Below are positions 38,100-49,908 of a DNA stretch of 64,000 nucleotides, piece after piece. The DNA lies in the NCBI RefSeq assembly GCF_008831285.2, contig NC_045142.1:13530716-13594715 (forward strand). Reading direction: 5' to 3'. This stretch comes from Nymphaea colorata. Taxonomy: Eukaryota; Streptophyta; Magnoliopsida; Nymphaeales; Nymphaeaceae. Below the pieces are notes generated by a model. The model was not told where the DNA came from and made no database searches. It was given only the letters and a program-made list of their open reading frames with translations. The translations under genes and the position numbers were made by a program. Every line of letters begins with the position of its first letter. Positions within the stretch are counted from its first letter, which is position 1.

Positions 38100-38537
38100 T
38101 AATCTAGTACCCCTTAAATTTCGGTTTAAGCCAGCGGCCAACCACGGAAAGCGAACTGCTGCTGCTAGTCCCAATCATCATATGGTCGGTATTTTCGGCC
38201 TCTTGTTCTCCCTCTCTTCTCTCTCTTCCTTCAAAAAAATTATGAAAAAAAAAAGAAAAAAGAACATTACAAACTTTTCAGAAAAGGTAAAACTCAAAAA
38301 AAGATTGAGTAACGTTTAGTTACAATTTTAAGTACCCAAAACAGTCTAGTATGATTTGTCGGCCATATGGGAAGCACCTTTATGATCATGAGTAGACGAT
38401 CTCCACTAGTAGCTAGCCTTATAATGCATTGGAGTTCATTAATTTTAGCAAGGTACTTTTGTTTGGTTGAATTGGTGAAAAATTTTGGTATCTATATTCG
38501 CTTAAAAACAACCATATAATACCGGACTCTTTCTCTC

Positions 38538-38581
<44 letters not shown>

Positions 38582-38924
38582 AAAGTTAATGCACTCTTGT
38601 TCAAGTGAGCGGTGCAGGAAAGGTCTGATCGTTCCCTCAGGCGAGCGATGCAGGCAAGACCTGCCCTCTTCTACTTTTATGTTGGCTGGGTTGCTCCAAT
38701 AAAAATTTTGCCTCCTCAAAAGAAAAAAGAAAAAAAAAAAAAAAGGTATGGCAGCACCCCTTTGGTCCTACCGTTATCGTCAAGTAAAAAAAAAAAAAAG
38801 CACACACACGGTGGTCTGCCTTTGGAGGATCTGCTAATTTCCTTAAAACGCAACAACATGCAAACTGATTCATCAAGATGAAGAAAAAGTTCCCACGAGA
38901 TCAGAGAGTTGATCCGTAACCAGT
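38100..38924. other. Copia leader region, noncoding
   Basis: A (TC)n run at about 38540-38570 is followed by (AT)n, and poly-A tracts lie near 38720-38745 and 38786-38799. No coding sequence was recognised between the LTR and the 101-bp duplication. Confidence 0.5.
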
Positions 38925-38937
38925 GGCTCTGATACCA
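38925..38937 (-). other. Primer-binding site of the copia element
   Basis: TGGTATCAGAGCC on the minus strand matches the complement of the initiator methionine tRNA 3' end used by plant copia elements. It lies one base from the LTR. Confidence 0.85.
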
Positions 38938-38938
38938 A

Positions 38939-39244
38939 TAATGGTTATCTCAAAGCTACTGTTTATCTTATACAACAGATTAGTTTTGTTACCTCAAATG
39001 TGCAGCGGATGAAGACCAACTCTAATGCCTCGACGTAGATGACTTACTCACACTTTGGAGAACGCCCAGCTTTGCCATTTCCACCGTTGCTCTTCCGTTT
39101 TCCTTTTCTCGTTAATCTTTGCGTTTTCAATCAAAACTGAAAACGGCAACTGCCAACCTTGCGGGCGATGGTGCGTTACAGCACTTGGCTCATAAGAAAC
39201 TTGGGTCCTTTCCCTCCTGGGCGGCCTCAGACCTAAGTCCAACA
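38939..39244 (-). repeat. 5' LTR of the copia element
   Basis: It begins TGTTGGACTTAGG in element orientation and is homologous to 30285-30675. It lacks about 85 bp present in the other LTR. Confidence 0.85.
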
Positions 39245-39249
39245 AAATT

Positions 39250-39966
39250 GTGTCTACACTGTGAGGGTTATAGACTCATTTCCTCAGGACCATATGATTA
39301 AAATGGGAAAATAGTTGATACAACCCAGCCACATTCTGCTAGTTTTACAAGGTTTACTATTATATTGTTGATGCCTTGTTTGAATTGGAAGCATGACACT
39401 GTAACATGAATGCCACCAGTGATATGTGAAGAAACTGTGTTAAGGTCGAGTTTTATATCCACTCTTGGTAATATTCTCGTTGCTTTGGTAATTTATGGAT
39501 ATGGTTAAAGATTCCAAATCCTTTGTATGAGCTATATACACTTGTGATGCCAAACATGAATATTCGTTTTCATTTTGACTTGTGAATGCACTTACCTTCA
39601 TCTGTTTCTAGTGGGGACCCTGGTCCTTGGGTTTGCTGAGTTCTTTTTCTCTATCATTGAAAATTTTACATAGTTCAAGAGAATTCTTAGTACTTCAGGA
39701 AACCCAAAATTGGATTGGTTGTTTGAATAGTTTAAGCGGTGGAATCAAATTGGCCATGCTTTTTGGAATACGATCTTAACTGGGTAGACAAAAATCTTTT
39801 CCTTTCTTGGATTGATTTTTCAATTGAACTACCCTAAATTTGTGGTCAGAATCTCATGATGCCTTATTTTACTACCATACCAAAACAATTCTGATGAAAA
39901 ATTGAGGTTATGGGGTCATTTGGTAAACTCAACAACATGTTATTATTTCATGAACCAACCCTAAAA
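39250..39966. other. Intergenic DNA, nothing recognised
   Basis: AT-rich, with no domain or element end. Confidence 0.5.
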
Positions 39967-40240
39967 ATTGAGGTAGATTCATGAAACATTTAAAATTTGT
40001 CCCATAAATCTACCCCCTCTTTTGGATAGATATATGAAACTGTCACTGTTGCCAAACTGCCCATAAGAAATACACAAAATGTTGACATCTTCGACTGGAC
40101 ATAAATTGAGGTAGATTCATGAAACATTTTAAAAATTGTTCTATAAATCTACCCCGTTTTTTTGGAAGATACATGAAACTGTTATTGTTGCCAAGATGTC
40201 AATAAGAAATACAAAAAAATGTTGACATCTCCGAGTGGAC
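39967..40240. repeat. 138-bp tandem duplication
   Basis: ATTGAGGTAGATTCATGAAA starts both copies (39967 and 40105). Each also contains CATAAATCTACCCC-like and GTTGACATCT words. The copies are roughly 85-90% alike by eye. No coding potential. Confidence 0.85.
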
Positions 40241-40868
40241 ATGCATCATAGCTGCACTTGTCTCGCCTCTCATTTCTTGATGCAACGACATTCTTTCAGA
40301 TAACCATTGAGAGGAACTATTTGTGACACATGATCTTCGTTACTGATGACATTTCCTAACTGAATTCAATAATTATAGTTCCATGTAAATTTAGTCACTT
40401 CATTGACCAACAACACTACCAAGATGCCTGGCATGTGAAGATGGTAAACTCCAGATGATTTTTTTTGTGAATCTTGCATATTGGAAGTTGAAGATGGTTG
40501 TGAATGGCAATGACTAACAAGTGGTAGCGCTGAGGGGCACTTACAATTTACAAATACATGTTTGAAAGGCACAATGCTGATAAATATGCAACACTTTGTG
40601 GTAAACCAATATGTGAATAAGGGAATTTTGTTGGGATGTGTGGGCAATTTCCCACACATGCACACATGTGGTTCCATCCCTAAGACTAACATATAAAGTA
40701 AATCTTGTGACCCCTCATATCTCACACATTCTAAGTCACTGATGAATTAAATGCAAAATCTATTAGAAAAAAGTTCCCTCGATTTGCTGCATCATAGATT
40801 GGATATGAATATGATGCAAATCATTCTTAGGTTCAGCGATGATATGTTAAATCTACAGTTCATAAATG
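40241..40868. other. Intergenic DNA, nothing recognised
   Basis: A minus-strand open frame of 119 codons (40366-40725) shows no domain I know and has biased, repeat-like composition. It is probably chance. Confidence 0.4.
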
Positions 40869-40876
40869 ATTATTGT

Positions 40877-41446
40877 CAATGTTTAAAAACTCACCGAGTC
40901 AACCCGGTGACTTGGGTGACTCGACTCGGCTCACCCCCCTAATGAGTCGACCCAATAGGTTGACTCGCTTTACTTTATTTTTCAATATTTTATTCCTTTT
41001 AATTTACAGTTGATGCATGTTAAAATATAAGTTGTGTTTGTAGCTGTATTAAAGAAACAAGTTCAGTTTGTTAAAAATGAAAAAATATTAACAAAATTTA
41101 TAGAGTTTTTCTTATTGTTTTAGCATTTAACATGCTAAATTGCAACAATATTTGCATTTAACATGCTAAATTGCAACAATTCATGGAGGATGAACTTAAC
41201 TGGGACTTTATGTTAGTTTGACCTTTTTTTGTAATCATATAAGTGAAATTACATCATTTTACGAACTTTTTATGTTTAAATGACAAGTTATACACACACA
41301 CACATACATGCATATACATATTTTTTTAAAAAGTTAACGTAACCCGGTCCGAGTCACCGAGTTGACCCATCGAATCACAGGTCGAGATCAGCCAAGTCAA
41401 GTCCTGAGTCGAGTCGATTCCCGAGTCACTGGGTTTGAAAACTTTG
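40877..41446. mobile_element. hAT-like element with GAGTC-rich ends and exact 8-bp target duplication
   Basis: Flanks ATTATTGT are identical at 40869-40876 and 41447-41454. The left end CAATGTTTAAAAACTCACCG pairs with the reverse-complemented right end CAAAGTTTTCAAACCCAGTG. Both arms are dense in GAGTC/GACTC words (for example GAGTCAACCCGGTGACT), while the centre is AT-rich and contains a 31-bp duplication (GCATTTAACATGCTAAATTG at about 41123 and 41154). No coding sequence. Confidence 0.8.
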
Positions 41447-41454
41447 ATTATTGT

Positions 41455-42257
41455 GAAGTCTACATTGCAAGTTATTGTGTAGTATGCAAGCTCGATGAGT
41501 AGCAATTTAACAAGCCTACATAACATCGCTTTTGAGGATGACCCATTGCACATTATAAATGGCTTGTATGGTATAACCATAGGCCATACCCACAACTCAT
41601 AGTGTGTACAACCAAAACTGGAACAGATGATGAAAAGACCAATCAGTGGAAATCATAATGACAACAATTAATCAACTAGTGAGCAATGACTCAAGTGAAT
41701 GTCCATACGATACAGAAAGTTATTTGACCTAGTTGTATTTTATTCAATCAGAAAATCTTAGTTGATTGTGATTTGTTTTGGATCTTAAGTGAACTAAAAA
41801 ACTAGAGAATTTGATCATGCATATCGATCAACCAAAAGCAAGTTTGAGAGAATGGTCAATTCTTTCATGACTTCAATGTCCAGAACTTGAGTTTTGTTGG
41901 CAGCAAAATCTCCTTCTACTTGTCCAGAATTCTGATTCAAGACCTTCAATTGAAAGAAATCTATAGTTTAATACCTGGGTCACAATTGCCACGGTAGTAT
42001 GGTTCTCAAGAAGGAAGTTGCTGGCAGCCTCAGGTGGATACCCTAATGCAAGTAAGTTGTGATGGTTATGATGATGGCGTACCAGTTACCATAACAATAG
42101 TGATAAAGTAATGATGGTGGTGATGGAGTCTCATGAATGATAATGGTTGTGTTAAAAACAAAAGACAAAGGTTAAGAACAGGTCATGATCATTTTGAAGT
42201 ATAGAAGAGACACTTAGTTGTATCAGTGGGAGAAGTAATTATCATGGTGGTGCTGAT
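41455..42257. other. Intergenic DNA, nothing recognised
   Basis: GATGGTGATGA-like words recur at 42060-42130, without coding sense. Confidence 0.45.
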
Positions 42258-42477
42258 CAAGGGTAGAGCTAGATTTTTTTGCTTTGGAGGCCAAATGCTC
42301 CAGGGTTATACATATAATGTTTGAAGAAAATCACAAGGGCCCATTCAATTTTTTAGAATTTCTAAATGGGTTAAGTTTAAATTCTTTAGGATATTAAAAT
42401 GTAAATCCTTTCCTTTAAAAATTTTTGGGTGTGTGGGAGCCATGGTCCCTGCTGGCCCCACTTGGCTCTGTCTAGGG
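42258..42477. mobile_element. 'GGGTAGAGCTA' short element relic
   Basis: It starts GGGTAGAGCTAGATTTTTT and ends GGCCCCACTTGGCTCTGTCT, whose reverse complement AGACAGAGCCAAGTGGGG mirrors the start. The middle is AT-rich. A second related relic follows at 42498-42668 (GGCAGAGATAGAGATTTT to GGGGCCATGGCCC). Confidence 0.5.
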
Positions 42478-42668
42478 CGGTGTTCATTCGTGATTGGAGG
42501 CAGAGATAGAGATTTTTTTTATTAGGAGGGCAAAACTATAGTATCAAAATTTAATAGTGTTGATACACAAATTTTCAAAATTTTTATGTTGGTTAAATGA
42601 AATTTTTAAAAAATTACATGTAATTAAAAAACACGGGGAGGGGCCATGGCCCTATCGATTGCCCCTGA

Positions 42669-44246
42669 CTTCCCCCTTGATTGTGATGGTAAAGATGATG
42701 CTAGATTTAAGAACTCCATGGAGATCATGGCAAAATTTCCCCTTAAAAGACTAGTTCTGAAATTCAAAGCTCTTGTCCAACGTTTCAACCATAATCACCA
42801 AAGAAACTCAGCTCGCATGACAGTGCTTGTCTACTCACCATTATAAGTTAGGGATTTCTAATGAAGTAGCATTGCTTCCCTATTAACACTGACTTTGTCA
42901 ATTGACAGCTTTGAAGGTGCTTCTCTACCCACCATCAGCAGATTCTATATTTCTGATGAATTTCCATCATTGATGTTCTACCTCTGACATGGAAGCTTCT
43001 TGTTCGTCAATGAAACAATGAAATCCTTACAGCCATTGTCTGGAAGCAAAGAAATCACCACTCTTTCTCATTAGATTGCAGCTCTAATGCTCCATTCTGC
43101 TTTTCCTCATCAGTTAAGTTAATCATTCGAGCAACCAAAATCCCCCTTTTTTGTTAATAAATTCTTACTCTAACACCATTCCACCTTTATCCCTCATTAG
43201 TAAATATGAAGATCTCACACACTTACTAGAGCCATGCCTAATGGTTAATGGAGCTAAGAGCATCAACAGAGAAGGATTAAGACATCCTCAATTGGCGCCC
43301 TTTTATAATTGAAAAATCAGTGGACATGATCTAGACACATCTAAGAATCTGCCCAGTTTACATAGTTTAAAAAGTCTAGTATAACTCAAGATATTATCCT
43401 TGGAACTTCAGGACTGAGACATATCAAAACATACTTTATAGACAATTGGTTTCAATAATTTGGTTGAAAAACCCACTAAACAGACTTGAATTAAGCTAAA
43501 TATTAGACATACGTAATAACAATGTGCAACCAACAAAATTAAAATATTAATCCCAAATCACGAGGTATGATATCTGCAATTTATGACAGGTAAAATGCTT
43601 AGTAGAAAATAGAAAACCGATTTTGGTAGAAAAATAACTTCCATAAAATGATCCAAAATGGCATCAATACTACCGTGATTGGGCTAAAATTTGATCTGGG
43701 ATATCTGTATTCATCTTAGAAAGACTTCTTTTACACATTTGTAAAAAGTCATAAACATGTTTAAAAAAAAGGTTGGCCAAAATGACTTGAGAGTTTTGTA
43801 AAATTTGGTTTGGGATGTCTAGACGTGTCTAGAAGCAACTTCTTTTTATAGAATTGAAAAACCAGTTCTAGATATCCAAATATGGTCCCAAGAAATTATG
43901 TTCAAAAAGCTGGATTTCATAGAAAATTCTATGAAAAGACATGGTTTGGCCATGGGAGTCCCAAATTTAGAAAAGGCCAAGTCTAATTACAATGCTAATT
44001 CGGTTGGAATATGTTAAAATCTATTGTATAACAGGTTATGCAAGACAAAATCTAAACTATTAGACATATTGGGACAAAAAAACTATGCGAAAATACATAT
44101 AAATATCCACCATATGAATGCCTACATGCGTGCTACATTACCTAATATTCTAATTAAAGAACATAAGCGGCTAACTTGCATGATCTAAATAACTAATGAA
44201 ATGAAAGCTACTTAATATTACCTTGATGTAGCCTTTTGCTTTGCAT
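42669..44246. other. Intergenic DNA, nothing recognised
   Basis: A short GC-richer patch (42640-42840) is open in two frames but carries no recognised motif. Confidence 0.45.
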
Positions 44247-44447
44247 GAGGGGCGGAGGGAAGAGGGGCCCGGCAGGAGACTTGACCCCCCTCACATTTTT
44301 GGAAAAAAAAAATTATACATACGTGTTTGAAAATTTTTAACTTGGCATATGTAAAAATTCTAAAAATTGTTGTTTGGCCCTTGTACAAATTTTGAAAATA
44401 CTATTCGGCCCTACCTAAAAAAAATGTTGGCTCCTCCCTTGCTATGC
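44247..44447. mobile_element. 'AGGGGCGGAGG' short element
   Basis: The left end AGGGGCGGAGGGAAGAGG is mirrored by GGCTCCTCCCTTG at the right. Flanks TTTGCATG (left) and TATGCATG (right, about 44451) differ at one base, a likely 8-9 bp target duplication. The core is poly-A and T/A-rich. Confidence 0.55.
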
Positions 44448-44459
44448 ATGGTTAGGAAT

Positions 44460-45618
44460 AGCTTAACACTATATAGTTGTGAATGCAATGAAATGAATGC
44501 ATATGCATGGAAGATGCTTTGGAAAGACAATATGATTATTGTTGCAATCTTAAGGTAAACCCATCCATTTTGTATGTACAATTAAGCCTTCATCCAGCCT
44601 TTTCATAAGAAAATTGGAAGAGATTAAATGTTAGTGTAGTTAGGCATAATAAAAGCAAAGATGAAAGTGATAAGCAGGAAGTGGTTTCAACTTCTGTGAA
44701 GGCTGAACCAATTTCGATTCTAATACATCGGAAAATAAAATCACGAAAAAGGAACAAGCAAAGTAAGAGATGTGCTTACCTTGTCCAAAAGTGAGTCAAA
44801 CTAAAGAGCTTTTGTAAAAGGAGAGAGAGTTCAAGCTAGGAATATTCAAGGATCTTCATGAACTAGATATTGATATCAAACGGGGGCAGATTTTGGATTG
44901 GGGATTGGACCCAAAGAAGGCTTCTAGAGTATTGAACTTGGATAACTGACAATATAGATGGATTGATTTGAAATGAAGATCCATATTTGGTGTAGGAGTG
45001 GATTTCTAGATCTTGGATTGAATCATGGACTGGGCAAGAAGGTCTAATGTCTAGAAAAAATGAAGTAGGTCTTCGACACCAAATAGACATGGATCCTGAG
45101 TTTGAAAAAACCCAATCCAGAAAAAGATGTTGGATTATTCATTGATCTTAAATAGATTGAAAGTTTGAGTTGAAATTGAGCTATAGATCCAAAATAGAAG
45201 ATGGATTTGATAGAGATGCAATGAGGTTTTGGAGGGATTTGGAACCAGAAACTGACATTGGATTGTGATTTCAATAGTTGGATTTGAGATAAAGGTCTAT
45301 AGTAGCAGATGGATTATGAATCTAGAGAGAAATGGATTTAGGTTGAAGGGATGTAGATCTAGAACTTAATACTAGATGGTGGATCAAAGAATTGGACTTG
45401 GAATTGAGATATCAATTGAAAATAGAAGGTGGATCATTGATTTAGATCAGACAATGGATCTAGGTCAGCAATCCAAAGTCTAGAATGATAAAAATTGGAT
45501 CAGAGGTAATAGATGATAAAATAAATAAATATAGGATCTGAATTTGGAAAACATGAAATAGAAGAATGTAGCTTCATGTAGGTCTCATTTATGTCCATTA
45601 TTAGGTTTGAACCTAGTG
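44460..45618. other. Intergenic DNA with degenerate GGATTTGGATT-type repetition
   Basis: From about 44860 to 45500 the sequence is built of short variants of ATGGATTTAGATC and GGATTGGA, giving long but low-complexity open frames on the minus strand. No domain was recognised. Confidence 0.45.
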
Positions 45619-45626
45619 GTTGGTGG

Positions 45627-46443
45627 TAGGCCTGGGCGTCAGGCCGGGCCACCATCAGGTACCCGGTACCTGGCCCGAGAAAACTGGGTCCCGGGCCAGA
45701 TGATGCAGCCCAGGTCGGCCCGGCCCAGCCCGATCCGGCCCACTCCCCCTCCCCCTCCCCCTCCCCCTCCGTCTCCGGCTCCAACCCCTCCTCCTTTAGC
45801 TCCTCCTCCTCCGGCGACATGAAGGCCGGCCCAAGAGTGTGCTCCCCATGTTCTCCTCTACGAGCGGCCCCGATCGGAAGGTGGTGGTCTTAGGTTCTGC
45901 AGGTGGCATCGTCCAGCCCCTTGCGCTCCTGATGAAGCTTAACCCCCTTGATTCCAGTCTCGCTTTGTACGATATTGCCGAAACCCCTGGCATGACTGCC
46001 GATGTTAGCCACATCAATTCCAGGGCTCAGGTCCACCCATTTCCCCGCCTCTTCTTCTTTGTTTTTACTTCCTTGTCGAGTTTGCTTCATCGGATCTGCA
46101 GATCTAGGGAGCTGGGTTCTCGGGTTTCTTATTATTTGGATGAATAATCTGTTTCAGGTGGCTGGGTACATGGGCGAGGATCAGCTAGGGCAAGCCTTGG
46201 AGGGTTCAGATGTGGTCATCATCCCAGCCAGTGTCCCCCGCAAACCTGGCATGACCCGCGACGATCTCTTCAACATTAACACCGACATCATCAAGTCATT
46301 CGTGAAGATGATGACAAGCACGGCCGTCGGGCGTCGGAGTCGAAGATGCGGAAGGGACCCGGATGAAGGCTCAAACGGGCCCGGCCGGGCCTGGGCCCAT
46401 GCTTTGGGCCCAATGGGCCGGCCCGGTCTGGTGCCCACCCGGG
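45627..46443. mobile_element. Short hAT-like element carrying a malate dehydrogenase gene fragment
   Basis: The left end TAGGCCTGGGCGTCAGGCCG matches the terminus of the 2939/10683 family. The right end, reverse-complemented, reads GGGTGGGCACCAGACCGGGC. GGCCCG/CGGGCC arms (45640-45740 and 46375-46443) enclose a (CCCCCT)n tract and a two-exon gene fragment. Its AT-rich family core is absent and replaced by the host fragment. No target duplication was found (GTTGGTGG against CTCATTGA), so the right boundary is approximate or damaged. Confidence 0.55.
45836..46309 (+). pseudogene. Malate dehydrogenase fragment (mitochondrial/glyoxysomal type), two exons
   Basis: Exon A (about 45839-46030) reads [20 protein letters not shown], then [18 protein letters not shown] and ADVSHIN, the NAD-binding N-terminus of organellar malate dehydrogenase. 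After an intron with GT-AG ends (46031-46157), exon B (46158 to about 46300) reads [20 protein letters not shown], then [20 protein letters not shown] sequence and DIIKS. After that the family match ends abruptly and the frame runs into element DNA. Exon phase is preserved. The third glycine of the GxxGxxG nucleotide-binding motif is valine, and the substrate-binding and catalytic His regions are missing. It still has an open frame in each exon, so capture was not ancient, but no working enzyme can result. Confidence 0.82.
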
Positions 46444-48850
46444 CTCATTGAGATTGCAATAAGTAAAGCTCAGCTGATGAGTCCCACCATTAAATATGAC
46501 AATTTTATAGAACTTCCAACCTTGCATTGAGAATTGATGATAGAACCTATCAGTAGCAGTAGGCTGAAATAACTTGATTTGGAAGGCCATGCCTAAAATA
46601 GCAACAATGTGACAACTATCATTTTGAAATCAAAATCAAAGTTTCCATTGGACTTGAATATGACAAGAATTTTTCAATTGACTACTTGTGTCAAAAGAAC
46701 ATTTTATATCTACCATAAATATCTTTACTTTTGGTGATTATGTCCCTCTAAAAAAGATTGCATAGTAGTTTCACCTCTAGATAGAGCCTAGCTTGAGTTC
46801 CATTTGGAAATTCTGCCCAAATTATTCCAAAATCAACTTTTCTCAAATGATGCTCTTTAAATTTTATGTCCCTAAATGAAGTAAAGTAGTGAAGTACATT
46901 AACTGAAAAGTATGAGTTTGAGGGGGTTTCAAATGGGATTTTCATTAGACAGCTTAAGGAGATTTGCCAATACAAGAATTTGATGGAAGAAATGGAAACT
47001 TGATGAAATTATTGCTGAAAAAATTTTGAAGTATACATAGAGTGAAATAAGTGGGCTAAGTGACCTGTGATAGTAATGGATTGGGTTTGAACTGGAATGG
47101 GGTGATTGTGAGTTTGTAGCAAATTAAAGCTAAGGCAGATGGAGCATGATGAATTTGCTTTAAACTCAGCCAGGTTGATCAACTTCAATTGAGTTAAAAC
47201 AATGCAAAACAATTGCTGAGAAGTGGCCACTCTTAAAATGAAAATTTAATTGTACTAGCTCTAAGTCACTTAAAATCCAAAAGTGAGCTACGATCAGGCT
47301 TACTACATCACAAAAAATTTGCAGTAAGCTTGATATAAGCTTAGGGTACACAATTGAGCTCAAAATTAATCATTCTTAAGGGAAATTAAGGTGGGGTAGG
47401 ACGAGCTAAGGCCATTTAGGATAAATGAGAGTAGAAATTGTTGTAAAAGAAGAATAAAGTGGAACAAAATGAGCATAAAATAGTTGACAAACAATTGGAA
47501 AATGACATAAAATGAGGGAGTAATTTGAAAATAAATAAAATGGAGGTAAACTTGGCAAAGAATTAAAACATTTGGGATGTTTACACCTCCTCTTCCCTTC
47601 TGCTCTATTTTTCTAAACTCGCTTCTTCAACTCTCACTTCTTCAATCCTCTTTTTTCAACTCTTGCTTTTGCAATCTTTACTTCTTAATTTCACTTCTAT
47701 CTCTCTATTTCTACTTCATTTCCACTTCTATCTCTCGATTTCTACTTCATTTCCTTTTGTCCTCTTAATTTCCTTTTCATTCTCTCTTTTCTCAAGCTCC
47801 CCAACATCTCTCTCTTGATTTCCTCTACATTCAGCTGTGTCTTCTTCCATTCTCACTTCTTGAATTCACACTTTATTGCTCATTTGTTCAATTCCCTTTT
47901 CTTCTGCCATTCTAGTTTCAACTGGGTTTCTACTCATATACAATACAGTGCAGCTGATCCATGTTGTCCATAGTTATGTCATGCCTAGGTACAAGTAGCT
48001 TTGAAGGTACCTTAACAACAACCATGGACATAGCAGTTGGGCCTTCTTAACTAGAGCCATGATATCTACAAAATACAATAATTCAAATGGCATGTATATA
48101 TATCAATAACGATATCTACCCATTGGAAACCAACAGGCAACAGTTGAATGATTAGTTAAACATTCCTACAACAAGATTGACAAAGTTGGTTTGTTATGAT
48201 TTTTATGAGATAGCAATTTAAGTTTATATCTCTAAACAAAGAAATCACTCAATAGTTTTTTTGCATTGCCGATCGTGTTAGCAAATGAAGCATTGAAAGA
48301 ATTAAATATCATTCTGCAATTTACTGTTATGCATATAAAAAGCAAACTTGTTTCTACAAGGCCGATCAATGATCTTTTACAAAATATATACATGGTGACA
48401 AGTAGACATCATTCAATACACTAGATACAAAATAGCGATTTGTTTTGACATCCCTGAACTGAAGAGATTTTATATCTTCTCTAGCAAGTTACTATTCTAC
48501 ATACTAAGAACAAACTTGTTCCTAGAGCAAGACCGACCAGTTGGGCTCTGACATTTCTTATAAAGTATATCATGTCGACTTGAGTATATATTATAATGTG
48601 CAACATATACACTCAATTCCATTATGTTCATGATTTACTTGTCATGCATTAGAGATCTTCTATGCATCTCCTTTCTTTGTTACATGATAACCTAATGAAA
48701 CTTGGTAACGGTAGATCTTTGATTTCCCAGGTAAAACTACACAAAATACTCTCACAACAATAGCACATAAAAATTACATGACAAATAAAAATAAATAAAA
48801 CTCATCATAATAATGCCCTGGAAAAGGATGACACTCCCATACTAACGATT
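46444..48850. other. Intergenic DNA, no gene recognised
   Basis: AT-rich. A pyrimidine-rich tract (TTCACTTCTATCTCTC words) runs from 47577 to about 47880. Open frames of up to 99 codons on the minus strand lack family motifs. Confidence 0.45.
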
Positions 48851-48968
48851 TTCAACTTTGAGGGAAACTCCAGGCATCTGCTGACGAGGGCCTTGCAAGG
48901 GATTTGTTGTTTGATGGTTCTCGTTCTGCTGAGGTCTTTCAAAAAGGTGTAGCATGTTCTTGAAGCTG
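48851..48968 (-). pseudogene. Orphan exon-like block, unknown protein
   Basis: On the minus strand a good acceptor (TTTTCAATTCACAG) precedes an open block starting FKNMLHLFERPQQNENHQ and ending SLKVENR before a stop. The rest of such a gene would lie to the right, where the NEN-like gene begins on the other strand, and I see no partner exon. It may be a relic exon or chance. Confidence 0.25.
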
Positions 48969-49250
48969 TGAATTGAAAATTAATACCTTAACCTGGGAGT
49001 TAATGTAAATTATGAAACATTAATTAAACAGGCATTTGGAAGTTGAGCGGCTTGACGTGGCCTTGGGAGTACCAAGGTTCCGTGGGGGCCTGAACATTCA
49101 GCGCCGTTCCCTCCACGTCTTCCCTCGGCACACAGGGCACTCATTCCTGCCGTTCCTTCCACGGGTCAGGTATGCTTTGCTTCACGAACAGGCCATCCCC
49201 TTCTTTTTATTCGCGTCCCTCCCGCGTCGGACGGAGAGAGTGAGAGACAA

Positions 49251-49908
49251 ATGGATCGTACGGAGATCGTGTTCTTCGACGTAGAAACCAGCGTGCCCTT
49301 CCGAAGCGGGCAAAAGCACGCACTATTGGAGTTCGGGGCGATTGTGGTCTGTCCGAGGAGGCTGGAGGAGCTGCGGAGTTACTCCACGCTGGTGAGGCCG
49401 GCCGACCTCTCTTGCGTCTCTCCGACATCAGTCCGCTGCAATGGAATCACGAGGGACGCCCTCTCCACCGCCCCTTCCTTCCATCAGGTGGCCGAACTCG
49501 TCTACGACATGCTTAACGGGAGGGTGTGGGCGGGCCACAACATTTTGAGGTTCGACTGCCTTCGAATTCGCGAAGCCTTCGCAGAGATTGGTCGTCCAGC
49601 GCCGGAGCCCAAGGGGATTATCGACTCTTTGGAACTGCTGACGCGCAGGTTCGGAAGAAGAGCAGGAAACATGAAGGCACGTCTCCTTTTCCTCTCTCTT
49701 TCCTCTCCCTACCATTTTCCGCTTCTTCTAATGATGGGTCCACTTCAAGGCGGTTTCTTCTTCCATTCTTTCCAGTTTCTTCTTCTATGGGACTTAGTTG
49801 TGCTTCTTATTTGTCCTGCAACTATTAGGTCTACATCTTGATTCATGCTCACACACACACATACACACAGACAGAGTTCGGGAAGAGGATGGGGGGGGGG
49901 GGGGGGGG

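Larger units (their letters stand above)
30285..39244 (-). mobile_element. Old Ty1/copia LTR retrotransposon, minus orientation, with nested insertion
   Basis: About 9.0 kb bounded by AAATT copies (30280-30284 and 39245-39249). The 5' LTR is at the right (38939-39244). A primer-binding site complementary to initiator Met tRNA (GGTATCAGAGCC, minus strand) starts one base inside it. The 3' LTR is at the left (30285-30675) after the purine tract GAGTGGGAGAA. In minus order there are a 1.7-kb leader region, gag (from 36856), protease, integrase, then reverse transcriptase and RNase H in two parts. Stops and frameshifts are everywhere, the protease DSG motif reads DSR, and the LTRs differ by many substitutions and an indel of about 85 bp. 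It is therefore old and dead. Confidence 0.85.

Noticed and set aside
30280..39249. Two separate retroelements at 31897-32765 and 34440-36856
   Set aside because: Matching LTRs, the primer-binding site and the AAATT flanks show they are parts of one element split by foreign DNA.
40366..40725. 119-codon minus-strand open frame as a gene
   Set aside because: No domain, no splice or promoter context, and biased composition in AT-rich intergenic DNA.
45500..45822. 106-codon minus-strand frame rich in Glu/Gly
   Set aside because: It arises from the (CCCCCT)n tract and GC-rich arm of the element, not from a conserved gene.
47577..47880. Pyrimidine-rich open frame
   Set aside because: Low-complexity TTC/CTT repetition gives Phe/Leu/Ser-rich sequence without homology.
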